A DNA stretch of 10,533 nt, taken from NCBI GenBank assembly GCA_036170435.1, contig JAVHPF010000065.1:1-10533 (forward strand). The letters run 5' to 3'. The position numbers and the translations under genes were made by a program. Positions 8,446 through 10,533 of this stretch are shown here, one piece after another. The notes below the pieces were generated by a model. That model saw only the letters and a program-made list of their open reading frames with translations, was not told where the DNA came from and searched no databases. Position 1 is the stretch's first letter; each line of letters opens with the position of its first letter. This stretch comes from JAQVPN01 sp036170435. Its GTDB lineage: Bacteria > Patescibacteriota > Gracilibacteria > BD1-5 > UBA6164.

Positions 8446-9778
8446 ATTGCTCAAAAAAGATAATAAATTCTGTTCAAATTCAAATTTCAGAATTTATTTT
8501 TATCTTCCACTTGTTTTCCTCTACTATTCTTTTAACTATAGATAAACCAAGCCCAAATCATCAATTTTTATTATTTCTAGATTTTTCTATTCTATAAAAT
8601 CTATTCCATATATTCTCTAAATCTTCTTTCTCTATTCAGATTCAAGAATCTCTTATAGATATTTTATTTTTCTCTACACTTATTAAAATTTCTCATTTTT
8701 CACTATAAGAAATTGCATTTTTAATTATATTTCATATTAATTTATCTAAAATTAAAGGATTTGTTTTTAGTGTAAAATTATCATTTATTTCTAAAATAAG
8801 TGGAATTCATTTTTTATCTCGCAGTATTTTGAAATTGGAAATAATATTTTTTAAAAATCATTGCATATTCACATCTATATTTTCACTTGTTGAAATAATA
8901 TTCTTATTTAAAAAAAGTAATTCATTTACAAGATTTTTCATTTTAGTAGAATTATCCTCTATCATATCAAGTTTTTCAATTTGGTAATTAGATAATTCTC
9001 AAGATTTAAGTAATTCTATAGAAGAACTTATTACCATCAAAGGAGTTCTTAAATCATGATTAATATCTTCATACAGCTCTTTTTCCCTCTTTATACTAGA
9101 TTTAACTTTGTTTATAAAAGTATCAAAAGTTCTCGCTAGTATTCATATCTCATCATTCAAATATTTTTTTCAAATATTTGAATCTTTTTCTTCGGCAATA
9201 TCTGTTTTATCTATATCATCTATAAGCTTATTTATAGGAGATAATGCTTTTTTTGCAAAAATGTAAGAAAAAATGAGAGATATTAGTATTGTAACAAAAA
9301 AACTTATTAAAATAATTTTTGCCAAATTATAAATATTTTTATAATTTATTTCTAAACTTAATCATACAATTATTCTAAGATTTTTATGAATTCCTGAATA
9401 AAAAGTATAATTTTCCGAGTTAATTAACTGATTAAAATATCAAGTTTTTGTTTTATCTATAGTTCATTCAATAGTTGAACTTGATTCGACAATATTAGAA
9501 TCTTTATCATAAATAAATATAAGCAAACCTAAATTTGTAGCCTTATCAATATTATCAATAGTTTTTTCTTCTAATTCAAGTCAATCTTTTGTATAATTTG
9601 TGCTTATTATACTATTTTTTATATTTTCATATTCTATAGTTAGAATATTTTTTCTAGTATTTTCTATAGTATTTAAATATAGAAAAAATATCATTACTCA
9701 TAAAAAACCCAAAATAATTTGGGTAAAAAATGTGAATTGCAGAGATAATTTTATTTTAATTGGAATATTTTTAAACAT
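8444..9778 (-). CDS. Membrane-bound sensor histidine kinase
   Basis: This 444-residue kinase autophosphorylates on histidine and passes the phosphate to the adjacent regulator. TM1 is about residues 12-36, an external sensor region of about 110 residues follows, TM2 lies about 153-176, then a HAMP linker. The H-box is HDLRTP with His241. The ATPase domain shows the N-box IGNIIKNAISYS near 348-359, G1 DSGIGI starting at Asp377, a FYRIEKS F-box, G2 GGFGLGLSIVK near 407, and G3 near the end (GIGTEF). Most of these box glycines are TGA, strong proof of UGA=Gly. Residue 320 is CGA in FKIL[CGA]DKKGI, a position that is usually alanine in this family. The ATG lies one base after the regulator stop, so the two are one operon. 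The stimulus is unknown; the external region resembles no sensor domain that I can name. Confidence 0.95.
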
Positions 9779-9779
9779 C

Positions 9780-10460
9780 TTAATCTTCGCTTATAGAATA
9801 TCACATAGAATGTGCCGTTTTTATAAGTTTTATAGGAAAATCTTTATCTACTTTACTTCTAATTATTTGTATATGAGATCTAACTACATCACTCCAAAGT
9901 TCAGCATTCATATCCCATAATTGTTCTTCTATTTCTTGTTTTGAAATTACTTTTCATTTATTTCTCATAAGAAGTTCGAGTATTTGAAAATGTTTTTTTG
10001 ATAAAATTATATCTTTCCCTCATCTTATGACTTTTTTGCTTTTAGTATCCAAAATTAAATCTCAAACTGATAATTTCGTTCAATCTTCTAAATTATCATA
10101 AGATCTTCTAATAATAGAATTAATTCTTGATAATAATTCTCTAAGAGAAAACGGTTTAATTAAATAATCATCTGCTCAACTATCTAATCATTCTACTTTG
10201 TTATCAATAGTATCTTTAGCTGTAAGCATTATAATTGGTGTCTTTATATCAAGTTTTCTTAAGTCCTTACAAATATTTATTCAATCCTTTTTCGGAAGCA
10301 TTAAGTCAAGAATTATTATATCATAAGGATTTGAACTTTTTGCTAGATTAAATCACATCTCTCAATCAAGTGCTACATCAACAGCAAAAGTATTTTGCTT
10401 TAAAAATTCTTCTATATTTTTTGAAATCTGGATATCATCTTCTATAAGTAAAATTCTCAT
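9780..10460 (-). CDS. OmpR/PhoB-family response regulator
   Basis: The 226-residue regulator has a receiver domain with Glu7, Asp8 and Asp9, phosphoacceptor Asp52 (ILDLMLP), Thr80 and Lys102 (IKPF), followed by a winged-helix DNA-binding domain from about 130 to the C-terminus. In the latter, LSKKHFQILELLMRN and the DVVRSHIQIIRSKV recognition-helix region are typical. TGA encodes the Gly in PKKDG, VEGLDSGADDY, RGGKDI and the closing MGYSI. Length and domain order are normal for the family. It is the first gene of the two-component operon. ATG 10460 is fixed by the standard MRILLIEDD opening. There is no in-frame CGA. Confidence 0.97.
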
Positions 10461-10490
10461 TCTTAATTATATTATAATTTAAATATTTTT

Positions 10491-10518
10491 ATTATATATA
10501 TTACTTTAATCTATGCAA
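10491..10518 (-). promoter_or_regulatory. Candidate promoter of the two-component operon
   Basis: On the minus strand TTGCAT (10518..10513) and TATAAT (10496..10491) are 16 bases apart. A second TATAAT lies at 10476..10471. The -35 matches only three of six consensus bases, so the call rests on the perfect -10 and on position ahead of the regulator start. Confidence 0.35.
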
Positions 10519-10533
10519 ACTAAATAAAAGCCT

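Noticed and set aside
8266..8454. Minus-strand open frame of 62 codons with RGVEPL and TGIEPATNSF
   Set aside because: It is antisense to the two tRNA genes; this is the well-known false protein produced by translating tRNA complement.
8322..8597. Plus-strand open frame of 91 codons
   Set aside because: It starts inside the second tRNA, crosses the terminator and runs antisense to the kinase; a shadow frame.

Overview
This AT-rich window uses an altered genetic code. Six protein genes make sense only if TGA is read as an amino acid. In the well-conserved families (PilB/GspE-type ATPase, DnaG, histidine kinase, OmpR-type regulator) the in-frame TGAs fall on near-invariant glycines: RYRIDG, MVGEIRD, EGYMD, DSGIGI, PKKDG, SGADDY. 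This is UGA=Gly (translation table 25), known from Gracilibacteria (BD1-5) and Absconditabacteria (SR1) in the Patescibacteria/CPR, so the source is probably one of these host-dependent, small-genome bacteria. All six visible gene ends are TAA.

Layout. From 1 to 2822 three minus-strand genes form a probable operon: a 370-residue single-membrane-span protein (2822..1710), a short PilB/GspE-type ATPase (1688..465), and a gene that runs off the left edge (455..1). Divergent from them, dnaG (primase) occupies 2974..4650 on plus. It ends at a 12-bp hairpin shared with the convergent 1137-residue membrane protein (8123..4710 minus), which I read as a probable GT-C-type glycosyltransferase. Between 8124 and 8240 lie back-to-back promoter candidates. 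Two closely spaced tRNA genes follow on plus (8241..8315 and 8324..8399), then a bidirectional terminator. Last comes a minus-strand two-component operon, response regulator (10460..9780) then histidine kinase (9778..8444).

The most interesting signal is the tRNA pair together with the CGN codons of the surrounding genes. The first tRNA is an arginine type (A20 in the D-loop) with anticodon GCG, not the usual bacterial ACG, so it should read only CGU/CGC. The second has anticodon UCG (reads CGA/CGG) but carries the alanine acceptor signature: G1-C72, G2-C71, G3.U70 and A73. It also lacks the arginine determinant A20. Alanyl-tRNA synthetase does not inspect the anticodon, so this tRNA should insert Ala at CGA. 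The window has exactly five in-frame CGA codons and no CGG that I can find. Two CGA codons sit where alanine is the natural residue: the Toprim DxD of DnaG (FD[CGA]DNAG) and the IL[CGA]DKKGI segment of the kinase. Conserved arginines instead use CGT or AGA. The inference is a second codon change, CGA from Arg to Ala, on top of UGA=Gly.

Functionally the window combines type IV pilus-type machinery, replication priming, a large envelope glycosylation enzyme, decoding tRNAs and a signal transduction pair. No mobile element, CRISPR array or rRNA was seen, and no stretch over 300 bases lacks a gene.
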